Part shown: piece after piece, positions 8,755-17,973 of the stretch
How positions within the stretch are numbered: the first letter of the stretch is position 1
Layout of the letters: every line of letters begins with the position of its first letter
Assembly: GCA_002753275.1 (NCBI GenBank)
Contig: PEAA01000012.1
Coordinates: forward strand, 1 to 50,766
DNA: 50,766 nt
Origin: Zetaproteobacteria bacterium
GTDB taxonomy: Bacteria; Pseudomonadota; Zetaproteobacteria; Mariprofundales; Mariprofundaceae
Reading direction: 5' to 3'
Notes under the pieces: generated by a model
What the model was told of the DNA's origin: nothing
Database searches by the model: none
What the model saw: only the letters and a program-made list of their open reading frames with translations
Program-made: the position numbers and the translations under genes

Positions 8755-10683
8755 TCATGGTTGTTTTGTTGGCATACGCGCCAAGATCTGTTTCATCGCT
8801 TCTAAGTGTGGCTCAAACTTTTGCCACACCTCCGAGCTGCGTTGATACATTTTATTGCGGACCTGTGCGGCACTTGCGGTTTTGACGATTCGTCTGTTTT
8901 TCTCGAATTCCAAGCAGCTGGGTTCCCATGTTAGGCCGCAATAGTCGAGAAGTTTGCGGGTCTCCTCCTCCTGGTTCTCGGTCAGTTTCTCATAGCTTAA
9001 TTCATAGATGCGGTCAGGGAAACAGCTGTGCCAGAACTGCATGAGCTCCTCATGCATGCGGTAGTATTCGGCGAGGTCTGCTTGATCGTAAGCGAAGCCG
9101 ATACCTTTTGCCGGGAAATAGCGTTTGAAATTTGACCAACAGACGGCCATAGGGTCACGGTTGATGTGGATGATGCGAATGTCAGGTTGCGCCAGCATGA
9201 GAAAACCGAGCCAACGGAAGTTGAGCGGCATTTTATCTGTGATGAAGCGATCGCCGTTGTTGATCGCGTTGAGGGTTTTGAGGTATGTGGAGGTGATTTG
9301 GTGACTGGCAGTCGCAAGATCGAAGTCAGAAGCCTTGACCTTTAAAAAATAGCGAGCAACCAAGTCATTTAGCGTATCCAGTTCCCCTGCACCAAACAGG
9401 GCGCTGTGCGAGGCTAAAATCTGTTCGACCAAGCTGGTTCCTGATCGAGGCATGCCGACGATCAGGATAGGTTTTTCCTCTCCCAGAGGGATGGGGGGCG
9501 TGGATAATGGCTGGGAAAAGGTGTGTTTGATCCGTTGAAAGAGCTGTTTGTCTTGTTCGATATTGTAGCCAAGCTCTCTCTTTCGGATTTGATTTGCCTC
9601 GGTGTATAACGCAAAAGATTTTTCGATCTGTTGGATATCTTCGTTTGCTTTTGCCAACGCGAAACAGATCTGCATGCGCGATGAATCTTGCGTGGCATGC
9701 GCATAAACTTGTTGCATAACCGCGATTTGTGGATCGTCGGGTTGATAGGTTTTTAACATGCTGAGGTTTCGTTGAACCTCAGCATATTCAGGATTGATGG
9801 CGAGCGCCTGTTCATAACGGGCGATGGCTTCGCTTAGCTTGCCCTGCTCCTGTAGCGCTGAACCAAGATTGCAGAGTGCTTCGGGGAAGTTGGGGCGAAT
9901 GGCGAGCGCCTGCTCATAGCGGGCGATGGCTTCATGGGGTTTTTCCAGGTCTTGGAGTGTCTTGGCAAAGTTGCAGAGTGCTTCGGGGAAGTTGGGGCGA
10001 ATGGCGAGCGCTTGCTCAAAGTGGGTGATTGCTTTTGCGAGGTTGCCTTGGTCGTGGAGTGCTCTGGCAAGGTTGGAGTGAAAGTCGGCATTGTTCGGAT
10101 CGTGCGCAAGGGCTTGTTGAATTAAATTAATGCCCCGCGCAAGTCGCCCTGCTTGCCAAGTTATGACGCCCAGTAGGTGAAGCGTTTCAGTATGGTTCGC
10201 ATCCTTCGACAAGATATAATTACAGAGGGATTCTGATTCGTTCCAACGCTTGGACTGGTAATAAGTAAAGGCTCGCCGCCATTGCGTTTGCAGTAGGGCT
10301 TGGATGTTGGCGGCGGCACCTGCGTAGTCCGGTTGGGTGATCAGAGCCTGTTCATAATGGAAAATTGCGTGATGGGGCTCTCCATGCGCGTTGAATGCAT
10401 GGGCAAGGTTGGCATGAAAATCGGCATTGTTCGGGCTCAAAGCAAGGGCTTGTTGAATCAGAGCGATGCCGTGTTCACGCACACCTGTTTGGCATGCAAT
10501 GACGCCCAATAGATGAAGAGCATCAGCATGTCGCGGATTTTTTGATAGGATCTGTTGGTAGAGTTTCTCAGCCTCGGACAATCGACCCGCTTGATGATGG
10601 GCAAGGGCTTGGGAGAATTTTTTCTGTAAATGGGTAGAGGAGACAGCGGAAGTGTTCGCGCGCTCTTTTTTGTTTTGTTTCAT
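8755..10683 (-). CDS. TPR-repeat sulfotransferase (642 aa)
   Basis: The N-terminal 300 or so residues are tandem TPR motifs, recognisable by repeats such as ALCNxGxxLQxxGKLxEAIAxYEQAL. A sulfotransferase domain follows, with the 5'-phosphosulfate-binding loop GMPRSGTSLVEQ near residues 409-420. A conserved ITDKMPLNFRWLG block and the RDPMAVCWSNF segment, probably the 3'-phosphate-binding region, come later. The family transfers sulfate from PAPS to an acceptor; the acceptor here is unknown. No signal peptide is seen, so it is probably cytoplasmic. Two TPR units near 9871-9910 and 9976-10011 share a stretch of identical DNA, a sign of recent repeat expansion. An AGAGGA Shine-Dalgarno supports the ATG at 10683. 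It is divergent from the next paralogue. Confidence 0.88.
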   Translation of the reverse strand: MKQNKKERANTSAVSSTHLQKKFSQALAHHQAGRLSEAEKLYQQILSKNPRHADALHLLGVIACQTGVREHGIALIQQALALSPNNADFHANLAHAFNAHGEPHHAIFHYEQALITQPDYAGAAANIQALLQTQWRRAFTYYQSKRWNESESLCNYILSKDANHTETLHLLGVITWQAGRLARGINLIQQALAHDPNNADFHSNLARALHDQGNLAKAITHFEQALAIRPNFPEALCNFAKTLQDLEKPHEAIARYEQALAIRPNFPEALCNLGSALQEQGKLSEAIARYEQALAINPEYAEVQRNLSMLKTYQPDDPQIAVMQQVYAHATQDSSRMQICFALAKANEDIQQIEKSFALYTEANQIRKRELGYNIEQDKQLFQRIKHTFSQPLSTPPIPLGEEKPILIVGMPRSGTSLVEQILASHSALFGAGELDTLNDLVARYFLKVKASDFDLATASHQITSTYLKTLNAINNGDRFITDKMPLNFRWLGFLMLAQPDIRIIHINRDPMAVCWSNFKRYFPAKGIGFAYDQADLAEYYRMHEELMQFWHSCFPDRIYELSYEKLTENQEEETRKLLDYCGLTWEPSCLEFEKNRRIVKTASAAQVRNKMYQRSSEVWQKFEPHLEAMKQILARMPTKQP

Positions 10684-10960
10684 AGCGTGTACTTCCTCTG
10701 TTTATTTGCCCTATGTTGATTTGCATGCTTCAAGTTCAATCTGTACACGCACAAGTTTCTATGCGTTAGAGGTATGCGCGTTACTCGGTCAACGACAGTA
10801 TAACGGGGGCATTGAGATGGCGTGAATCTTCGATAGTGAAACTTTAACGATAGATTTGAATTCTACAATTGCATTGACAAAGAGAGCGACCTAGAGATGG
10901 TTGGTTGAGCGTGATGCTTCATGGCCATTTGCGTTAAACAATGAAACAGGAATTTTTTCT

Positions 10961-12739
10961 ATGAAACAAAAACAGGGCAATCATTCGCGCAAGGGTGGGC
11001 TTTTGAAGTCCAAATTGCAGAAGCTGTTCGCACAAGCCCTTGCCCATCACCAAGCGGGTCGATTGTCCGAGGCTGAGGCGCTTTACCGTCAGATTTTATC
11101 GCAAGATGAGCGCCATGTTGACGCGCTGCACTTGCTTGGGTTTGCAGCTTATCAAACGGGGCATTTTGAACGCGCTGTTGACCTTATCCGTCGGGCGATC
11201 GCCTTGAGCCCCGATGTTGCCAATTTCCATGCGAATCTTGCGAATGCATTGCATGTGCAGGGGATGTTGGATGAGGCGATTGCCAGTTATGAAAAGGCGT
11301 TGACCCTTCATTCTAGGAACCCTGAATTGATCTCGAATCTCGGTGTCGCGCTCCAGAAAAAGGGCCGATTGGATGAGGCGATTGTCCGTTATCAACAAGC
11401 GCTCGCTTTTAAGCCGGATTATCCCGAAGCATTGTTTAACTTTGGCAATGCATTACATGCGCAAGGGAAGTTGGAAAAGGCTATTCAACGCTTTGAACAA
11501 ACGCTGCTTTTGCATCCTAACCACCTCGGGGCGGTGTTTAATCTTGCGGTTGTACTGCAGATGCAGGGGCAGCTTGATGAGGCCATTGCGCATTATAAGC
11601 TTGCGCTATCGATCAAGCCCGATTATTTGGAAGGTCTATCCAATCTTGCTGGCGCGTACCAAGAGCAAGGTCAGGTCAACGAAGCGATCGACTGTTGCGA
11701 GCGGCTTTTGGCGTTGAAGCCCGATTATGCAGCATGCCATAGAAATTTGAGCACCTTGAAACACTACACCCCCGATGACCCGCAGATTGCTATTCTTGGT
11801 GATCTTTATAAAACGGCGGCGAATGCGGCAGATAAAACGCATGTCTGTTTTGCGCTGGCAAAAGCGAACGAAGATATTAAGGCATTTGATCAATCTTTTG
11901 CACTGTATGCAGAGGGAAACCGGCTGAGAAAACAGCAACTAGATTATACGCTTGCGCAGGATATTGCGCTTTTTGAGCGCATTAAGCGGCACTTTGAAAC
12001 CTTGCCGCAAGCGGTCGCTATTCCTCGGCATGGCGCGAACCCTATTCTTATCGTCGGCATGACGCGCTCAGGCTCTAGCCTTGCGGAGCAAATTTTGGCA
12101 TCGCACCCGCAAGTGTTTGGCGCAGGTGAGTTGGGCGTGTTGAATACGCTCGCTGCGGAATGCTTTGTGGATGCGAATGGCACAAGTTTTGATCTTGTCG
12201 TGGCTAGTCGCCAGATGGCATCACGCTATCTTGAGGCGTTGAATCATTTGGCTGGGAGTCGCCCGTTTATTACGGATAAGATGCCACTTAATTTTCGCTG
12301 GTTAGGGTTTCTTCTGCTGGCTCAACCTGATTTGAAGATTGTCCATGTCAGGCGTGATCCGATGGCGGTGTGTTGGTCCAACTTTAAACAGTACTTCCCA
12401 ACGAATGGATTAGGATTTGCCTACGATCTCGATGATCTTGCGCAATATTATCAGATGTATGAGGGGTTGATGCAGTTTTGGCGTGAGCGTTTCCCGGGGC
12501 GGATTTATGATTTGAACTACGAACAGCTTACCGAGCATCAGGAAGATGAGACGCGGAAGCTGTTGCAGTATTGTGGGCTGAGTTGGGATGAACGATGTTT
12601 GGCGTTTGAGACGAGTGATCGGGCCGTAAGGACGGCGAGCGCTTCGCAAGTGCGTCATAAAATGTATCAAGGGAGTTCAGATGCGTGGCGTAAGTTTGAA
12701 CGACACTTGCAACCTCTTAAGCGTGTTTTTGAAAAGTGA
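10961..12739 (+). CDS. TPR-repeat sulfotransferase (592 aa)
   Basis: This is a paralogue of the preceding gene with the same order: TPR array to about residue 265, linker, then sulfotransferase domain. The PAPS-loop reads GMTRSGSSLAEQ near residue 365, where its paralogues have GMPRSGTSLVEQ. The Pro-to-Thr and Thr-to-Ser changes are conservative but may affect activity. I chose ATG 10961 because MKQK matches the starts of its paralogues (MKQN, MKRK) and because a purine-rich caggaa lies just upstream; an in-frame GTG at 10901 would add 20 atypical residues. A 45-bp stretch (12517-12561) is identical to one in the fusion gene downstream. The acceptor substrate is unknown. Confidence 0.88.
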   Translation: MKQKQGNHSRKGGLLKSKLQKLFAQALAHHQAGRLSEAEALYRQILSQDERHVDALHLLGFAAYQTGHFERAVDLIRRAIALSPDVANFHANLANALHVQGMLDEAIASYEKALTLHSRNPELISNLGVALQKKGRLDEAIVRYQQALAFKPDYPEALFNFGNALHAQGKLEKAIQRFEQTLLLHPNHLGAVFNLAVVLQMQGQLDEAIAHYKLALSIKPDYLEGLSNLAGAYQEQGQVNEAIDCCERLLALKPDYAACHRNLSTLKHYTPDDPQIAILGDLYKTAANAADKTHVCFALAKANEDIKAFDQSFALYAEGNRLRKQQLDYTLAQDIALFERIKRHFETLPQAVAIPRHGANPILIVGMTRSGSSLAEQILASHPQVFGAGELGVLNTLAAECFVDANGTSFDLVVASRQMASRYLEALNHLAGSRPFITDKMPLNFRWLGFLLLAQPDLKIVHVRRDPMAVCWSNFKQYFPTNGLGFAYDLDDLAQYYQMYEGLMQFWRERFPGRIYDLNYEQLTEHQEDETRKLLQYCGLSWDERCLAFETSDRAVRTASASQVRHKMYQGSSDAWRKFERHLQPLKRVFEK

Positions 12740-12837
12740 TGTTGTTGTCAGTGATTAAAAAATATAATGATGGGTGTGCAATTCGATTCGTTATGCAGAT
12801 GCCATATTGTGGTTATTCCTCTATTGCGATTCCGCCG

Positions 12838-12906
12838 TCGTCATGCTGAATCAAGTAGCCGCGTTGCAGAGCTTCTCTGGATTACGGGTCAAGCCCGCAA
12901 TGACGG
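12838..12906 (+). repeat. Dispersed palindromic repeat, copy 2 (shortened)
   Basis: Same family as 8663-8743, but with part of the left hairpin deleted (tgctgaatcaag runs directly into tagccgcg). It lies between a sulfotransferase gene and the GIY-YIG gene. Confidence 0.85.
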
Positions 12907-12929
12907 GTGGGTAAAGTGAGAGGGCTAAA

Positions 12930-13226
12930 GTGACCTGCCAAAAGCAACCTGCTGTTTATATGCTTGCCAGTCAGCGTAATGGGACATTGTATATTGGAGT
13001 GACCCGTGATTTGCGCAAGCGCATTTGGGAACATAAGAACAATGTCGTTGAAGGTTTTACCCATAGACACGCTGTTCATCTATTGGTTTGGTTTGAATTG
13101 CATGAAGAGATGCTCTCTGCCATTGAGAGGGAGAAACAGCTGAAGAATTGGAAAAGAGCGTGGAAGATCGAGTTAATAGAGAAAGGAAATTCAAGTTGGA
13201 TAGACTTGTATGAAAGTATCCTCTGA
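12930..13226 (+). CDS. GIY-YIG nuclease family protein (98 aa)
   Basis: A small single-domain GIY-YIG protein of the YhbQ/UPF0213-like type. VYMLASQRNGTLYIGVT supplies the paired motif (here VYM and YIG), followed by the conserved RKRIWEHK, AIEREKQLKNWKR and a C-terminal WIDLYE. Length is normal for stand-alone members. GTG 12930 is used because the next Met falls inside the first strand. The fold cleaves DNA in characterised nucleases, but the substrate of these small proteins is mostly unknown. The gene is bracketed on both sides by copies of the palindromic repeat, so a link with repeat mobility is possible but unproven. Confidence 0.85.
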   Translation: MTCQKQPAVYMLASQRNGTLYIGVTRDLRKRIWEHKNNVVEGFTHRHAVHLLVWFELHEEMLSAIEREKQLKNWKRAWKIELIEKGNSSWIDLYESIL

Positions 13227-13244
13227 GTTTGGATTTTTTTCATT

Positions 13245-13389
13245 CTGGATTACGGGTCAAGCCCGCAATGACAGCAATATGTTAGCCTGCAATGACCTGC
13301 GGAAAACACCGTCATGCTGAACTTGATTCAGCATCCAGAAGTCGTGTTGCACAGCCTCTCTGGATTACGGGTCAAGCCTGCAATGACGG
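13245..13389 (+). repeat. Compound palindromic repeat, locus 3
   Basis: A right half-copy (13245-13273) is followed by a 35-bp spacer (13274-13308) and a full 81-bp copy (13309-13389). The spacer recurs with one base change at 17826-17860. A fragment of the spacer (caatatgttagcctgcaatga) follows the full copy. Confidence 0.88.
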
Positions 13390-13453
13390 CAATATGTTAG
13401 CCTGCAATGATGTGACGGGTGGGCGATGGCGTTAAACAAAGGAGTTTTACTTT

Positions 13454-16400
13454 ATGAAGCGAAAACATGCACATAATCCACGCAAGTCTGCTGTTTCACA
13501 TGCCAAACTACAGCGGAAGTTGCAGCCATTATTTACGCAAGCCCTTGCCTATCACCAAGCGGGTCGATTGGTCGAGGCTGAGGCGCTTTACCGGCAGATT
13601 TTATCGCAAGATGAGCGCCATGTTGATGCGCTGCACTTGCTTGGCGTTGCTGCAAGTCAGATGGGCCATCACGAACTTTCCGTTGAGTTGATTCAGCGTG
13701 CAATTGCACTAAAACCCAATATTGCTGATTTTTATTCTAACCTTGCCAATGTGTTGAAGGCGCAAGGCAAGTTGGATGAGGCGATTACCTATTATGAGCA
13801 AGCCTTAGGGCTTAAACCTGATTATCCAGATGCGTTATCCAATCTTGGTGCCGTACTTCATATGCAGGGACGGTTGGATGAAGCGACTGCCCGTTATGAA
13901 CAGGTTTTGATGCTCAAGCCAAACCATCCAGGCGCGCTGTTAAATTTTGGTAACACACTCCGGGCGCAGGGCAAACTGAACGAAGCGATCTGCTGTTTTG
14001 AGCAGGCGCTGACGATTCATCCACGATTTGCAGAATGCCACCATCTCTTGAGCCAATTGAAAACTTATGCGCCGGATGATCCGCAGATCCCGATGTTGCA
14101 TCGCCTTCATGCTGAGGTCGTCAACGCATCGGAGCGGGTGCATGTCTGCTTCGCCTTGGCGAAAGTGAATGAAGACCTCAAAGCGTTTGATGAATCTTTT
14201 TCATTGTATGTCGAGGGCAATCAACTGCAAAAAAAGAGTCTTTCTTATAAGATCGATGATGATCAAAAACTTTTTGAGCAGATTAAACTTGCCTTTGCTG
14301 TGATTCCTCCGGCAAAGGACCTTCCTCGGCAGGGGGTAAATCCTATTCTCATTGTAGGCATGCCCCGCTCGGGGACCAGTTTGGTCGAACAAATTTTAGC
14401 ATCACACAGTGAGGTCTTTGGTGCGGGTGAGCTAGAGGCGATGAACGCGATAACCTTGGCCTGTTTTCCCGATGTGGCGGCCGCTGATTTTGATATTTTG
14501 GTGTCGAGTCAAAAGATTACTGCCTCCTATCTGGAGGTGTTGAATAAGGTGGCAGGAAGCTATCAATTTGTGACTGACAAGATGCCTTTGAATTTTCGTT
14601 TGCTGGGTTTTCTTATGTTGGCGCTGCCAGAGCTAAGGATTGTGCACATGAAGCGTGACCCGATGGCTGTTTGTTGGTCAAATTTCAGGAAGTTATTTCC
14701 GGCAGATGGGCTGGGGTTTGTCTATGATTTGGATGATCTTGCTGAATACTATCGGATGTATGAAGGTTTGATGCAGTTCTGGCATGTGCGTTTTCCTGGT
14801 CGTATTTATGATTTGAGCTACGAACAGCTTACCGAGCATCAGGAAGATGAGACGCGGAAGCTTTTGGATTATTGCGGGTTGGCGTGGCAAGATCACTGTT
14901 TGGAATTTGAAAAAACAGAGCGGGCGGTTAGGACGGCGAGTGCCGTGCAGGTGCGTGATAAAATGTATCAAGGCAGTTCACAAGCATGGCGTAAATTTGA
15001 AGTTCATTTACAACCCTTGCAAGAGATGTTGAGAAAAGGGTTCGAATCACCGCCGCAAGGCTCCTTACGGGAAGTCCCGCAGCTATTTGCGCAAGCCCTT
15101 GCCCATCATCGGGGTGGCCAGCTTGCAGAGGCTGAGGATATTTACCGTCAGATTTTATCGAAGGATGAGCATCATGTTGATGCGCTTCATCTGTTGGGCG
15201 TTGTAAACTATCAGTGTGGAGAGTATGAACTTGCGGTTGAATGGATTGATCGGGCGATTGCGTTAAATCCATCGAATGGGATTTTCCACTCTAATTTGGG
15301 CAATGTGTTTAAGGAGCAGGGCAAGTTGGATGCGGCGCAGATCTGTTATGAGCAGGCCCTGATGCTTAAACCCGACTTCGCAGAAGTGTTATCGAATCTG
15401 GGAGTTGTGCTCAAGGCGCAGGGCAAGTTGGATGAGGCTATTACCCGTTATGAGCAGGCACTCTCCTTTAAGCCGGACTATCCACGCGTGCTATTCAATC
15501 TTGGCAATGCGCTCAGCGATCAGGGTAAACTGGATGAGGCGATCGCCCGTTATGATCAAGCCGTGACCTTTAAGCCTGATTATGATGAGGCGTACAGTAA
15601 TCGGGGGCATGCACTTAAAGAGCTCAAACGATTGGAAGAGGCGCTCGCCAGTTATGAGCAAGCTTTGATTTGTAATCCCAATCACGAATTTCTACTTGGT
15701 ACAAAATTGCATGTCCAAATGCATTTATGCGATTGGCGTGGGCTGAACGAGACTTTGAGTAAGATTGAACTCGCCATTGTACAAGGGATGAAAGTCATTC
15801 TGCCATTTCAGTTGTTAGGATTACAGGACGATCGCTATTTGCAATGCAAGAGCTCGAAAATATATATTGATGAAAAGCACCCGATGCAGGACGGGGCTGG
15901 CCTTGGCCTCATTGAGCGGCATAGGCCACATGAAAAGATCCGTATTGGGTATTATTCGGCTGATTTTCAAGATCATGCGGTTGCCGTTGCCATTGCAGGA
16001 CTATTTGAACGGCATGATCGTTCAAGGTTTGAAGTGTATGGTTTCTCATTAGTGCCCAATGCGGACGATGAAATGCACCGGCGGATTGTGACCGCTTTTG
16101 ACCACTATATTGATACAAGCCGCGTGAGTGATCGAGATGTTGCGAAGCTCTCGCGTGAATTGGGTATCGATATTGCGATTGATCTTGGGGGCCATACGAT
16201 AGGGGCACGGACAGGTATTTTTTGCGAGCGTGCAGCTCCCATTCAAGTGAACTATCTTGGCTATCCCGGCACGATGGGCGCGGATTATATGGATTACATT
16301 ATTGCGGATAAAATTACGATTCCACCACAATGGCGCGCCGGTTTTACAGAAAAAGTGGTTTATTTACCCCATAGTTTTTTTGTCAATGATTGCCAACGCC

Positions 16401-17062
16401 CGATTTCGGAGCGTCGATTCACCAGGCAGGAGTTGGGGTTGCCTGACGATAAGTTTGTATTCTGTTGCTTCAATAGTAGTTACAAAATTTTGCCCGCAAC
16501 ATTTGCGGGTTGGATGCGTATTTTAAAAGCGGTGGATGGAAGTGTACTGTGGTTGAGCGATGCGGGAGCGATAGCGACAACAAATCTACGCAAAGAAGCC
16601 GAGTTGAGAGGGGTGGATAGCAATCGATTGGTCTTTGCCAAGAAGATTGCTGCGTTGGATGAGCATTTGGCGAGGTACCGTTATGCAGATCTGTTTATCG
16701 ACACTTTGCCTTATAATGCGCACATGACGGCTTGCGATGCGTTGTGGGCAGGATTGCCGGTGTTGACTTGCGTGGGAAACGCATTTGCCAGTCGTGTTGC
16801 CGCAAGTCTTCTCAATGCCATCGGCATTTCTGAACTTGTGACACAAACGCAAGCGGAGTACGAAGCCAAGGCTGTTGATCTGGCGATGCACCCAGAGATT
16901 CTTTGCAAGATAAAAGATAAGCTTACGCATAACCGTCAAATATCTCCTTTGTTTAATAGTCAGTTGTTCGCGCATCATATTGAGGCAGCCTATGAAACAA
17001 TGTATGAACGCTATGTGGATGGTAAAACGCCCGATCATTTTGATGTGGAAAGTCAATCGTAG
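13454..17062 (+). CDS. TPR-sulfotransferase / TPR-OGT (SPINDLY-type) fusion (1202 aa)
   Basis: The first 530 or so residues form a complete TPR-sulfotransferase like its neighbours, with PAPS-loop GMPRSGTSLVEQ near residue 301. Where the paralogue ends after its HLQPL motif, this protein continues and restarts with a second LFAQALAHH TPR array (about 540-780). It then ends in a glycosyltransferase-41 domain (about 829-1190). That domain keeps GYYSADFQDH, matching the catalytic-region His of OGT, then YLGYPGTMGADYMDYIIAD, FNSSYK with the UDP-contacting Lys, and LPYNAHMTACDALWAGLPV with the FASRVAASLL block. Family knowledge: such domains attach sugar, classically O-GlcNAc, to Ser/Thr of proteins. 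Start ATG 13454 has the Shine-Dalgarno aaaggag. Its stop overlaps the next start (TAGTG). Bifunctional protein modification is inferred. Confidence 0.88.
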   Translation: MKRKHAHNPRKSAVSHAKLQRKLQPLFTQALAYHQAGRLVEAEALYRQILSQDERHVDALHLLGVAASQMGHHELSVELIQRAIALKPNIADFYSNLANVLKAQGKLDEAITYYEQALGLKPDYPDALSNLGAVLHMQGRLDEATARYEQVLMLKPNHPGALLNFGNTLRAQGKLNEAICCFEQALTIHPRFAECHHLLSQLKTYAPDDPQIPMLHRLHAEVVNASERVHVCFALAKVNEDLKAFDESFSLYVEGNQLQKKSLSYKIDDDQKLFEQIKLAFAVIPPAKDLPRQGVNPILIVGMPRSGTSLVEQILASHSEVFGAGELEAMNAITLACFPDVAAADFDILVSSQKITASYLEVLNKVAGSYQFVTDKMPLNFRLLGFLMLALPELRIVHMKRDPMAVCWSNFRKLFPADGLGFVYDLDDLAEYYRMYEGLMQFWHVRFPGRIYDLSYEQLTEHQEDETRKLLDYCGLAWQDHCLEFEKTERAVRTASAVQVRDKMYQGSSQAWRKFEVHLQPLQEMLRKGFESPPQGSLREVPQLFAQALAHHRGGQLAEAEDIYRQILSKDEHHVDALHLLGVVNYQCGEYELAVEWIDRAIALNPSNGIFHSNLGNVFKEQGKLDAAQICYEQALMLKPDFAEVLSNLGVVLKAQGKLDEAITRYEQALSFKPDYPRVLFNLGNALSDQGKLDEAIARYDQAVTFKPDYDEAYSNRGHALKELKRLEEALASYEQALICNPNHEFLLGTKLHVQMHLCDWRGLNETLSKIELAIVQGMKVILPFQLLGLQDDRYLQCKSSKIYIDEKHPMQDGAGLGLIERHRPHEKIRIGYYSADFQDHAVAVAIAGLFERHDRSRFEVYGFSLVPNADDEMHRRIVTAFDHYIDTSRVSDRDVAKLSRELGIDIAIDLGGHTIGARTGIFCERAAPIQVNYLGYPGTMGADYMDYIIADKITIPPQWRAGFTEKVVYLPHSFFVNDCQRPISERRFTRQELGLPDDKFVFCCFNSSYKILPATFAGWMRILKAVDGSVLWLSDAGAIATTNLRKEAELRGVDSNRLVFAKKIAALDEHLARYRYADLFIDTLPYNAHMTACDALWAGLPVLTCVGNAFASRVAASLLNAIGISELVTQTQAEYEAKAVDLAMHPEILCKIKDKLTHNRQISPLFNSQLFAHHIEAAYETMYERYVDGKTPDHFDVESQS

Positions 17063-17706
17063 TGGGCGTGGATGTGGAAGACTTTATATGGATTGCATCC
17101 TATCCAAGAAGTGGCAATACCTATCTAAGGACGATTTTAAGGCATGTGTTTGGACTTCGATCGGCAAGTATTTATCCAAATGATCTTGCGGGAAATAAAG
17201 CTTTGGAAGCGTATGTGGGGCATGTCGAATACAATTCAATGATGCAAAAACGGATACACAATGAGCCTTTGTTAATCAAAACACATGAGTATGCGCGGGA
17301 TAATAGGCCTGCCATTTACATTATTCGAGATGGTCGAGCCGCATGTGTAAGTTTGTGGAAGTTTTATGATTGTACTAAGTCAATGGAATCTGTTGTGGAG
17401 GGTTTCTACCGGTTTGGTACTTGGGGAAACCATGTGAAATCATGGGGGCCATGGGCGCGCCCTAACACCTTGTTGTTGAAATATGAAGATTTAAGAGATG
17501 ATTTGCCCATGTGCTTGGAGATGCTCAGCCAATTTCTTAAAATCGAAGTTGTATCAACAGTTATACCTGATAGGGATATTATTGCTGCTGCGGATGGTAA
17601 ATGGGTCAAAAAAGAAACAGACTGGCGAGCTGAACTTAACGGTGAAAATTTAAGAAAATTTATGGAAATAAATGGAGAAATTCTTAATAAGGCCGGCTAT
17701 TTATAG
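17062..17706 (+). CDS. Small sulfotransferase-domain protein (214 aa)
   Basis: The protein begins with the PAPS-loop of the Sulfotransfer_1 type, IASYPRSGNTYLR, near residues 12-24. YIIRDGRAACVSLWKFY follows as the likely 3'-phosphate-binding segment, then LLKYEDLRDD, typical of the family. There is no TPR array, and sequence and base composition (more A+T) differ from the large paralogues, so it may have a separate origin. GTG 17062 shares a base with the upstream stop, so the two are probably translationally coupled; in-frame GTGs at 17068 and 17074 are alternatives. It may sulfate the same acceptor as the neighbours or a different one; nothing in the sequence decides. Confidence 0.8.
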   Translation: MGVDVEDFIWIASYPRSGNTYLRTILRHVFGLRSASIYPNDLAGNKALEAYVGHVEYNSMMQKRIHNEPLLIKTHEYARDNRPAIYIIRDGRAACVSLWKFYDCTKSMESVVEGFYRFGTWGNHVKSWGPWARPNTLLLKYEDLRDDLPMCLEMLSQFLKIEVVSTVIPDRDIIAAADGKWVKKETDWRAELNGENLRKFMEINGEILNKAGYL

Positions 17707-17745
17707 AAAAAGAATGGTTGATGGATTCATGCTGTTTTCGCTCTA

Positions 17746-17896
17746 TCGTCATGCTGAACTTGATTCAGCATCCAGAAGTCGTGTTGCACAGCCTCTCTGG
17801 ATTGCGGGTCAAGCCCGCAATGACAGCAATATGTTAGCCTGTAATGACCTGCGGAAAACACCGTCATGCTGAACTTGATTCAGCATCCAGTAGCCG
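17746..17896 (+). repeat. Compound palindromic repeat, locus 4
   Basis: A full copy (17746-17825) is followed by the 35-bp spacer (17826-17860) and a left half-copy (17861-17896). The spacer and adjoining repeat form a direct repeat with 13274-13389, flanking the OGT-fusion and small sulfotransferase genes. Confidence 0.88.
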
Positions 17897-17973
17897 AAAA
17901 TAAGGTTGATGAAGGCAATGAACCATGGTTTAATAGGTTCTGTTTTTTTTACGGTTTAATTTAAGGGAGCTTT

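Noticed and set aside
8622-8885. Short proteins containing HAELDSAS...GQARND at 8622, 17672 and 20670
   Set aside because: They are translations of the palindromic repeat; no ribosome binding site or conservation outside the repeat is visible.
10874-10902. Sigma-70 promoter before the 592-aa sulfotransferase gene (TTGACA at 10874-10879)
   Set aside because: The -35 match is perfect, but no acceptable -10 lies 16-18 bp downstream.
15036-15054. tRNA-like T-arm ggttcgaatc inside the fusion linker
   Set aside because: The flanking bases do not form the five-base-pair T-stem, no acceptor or anticodon arms are found, and the frame is coding through it.
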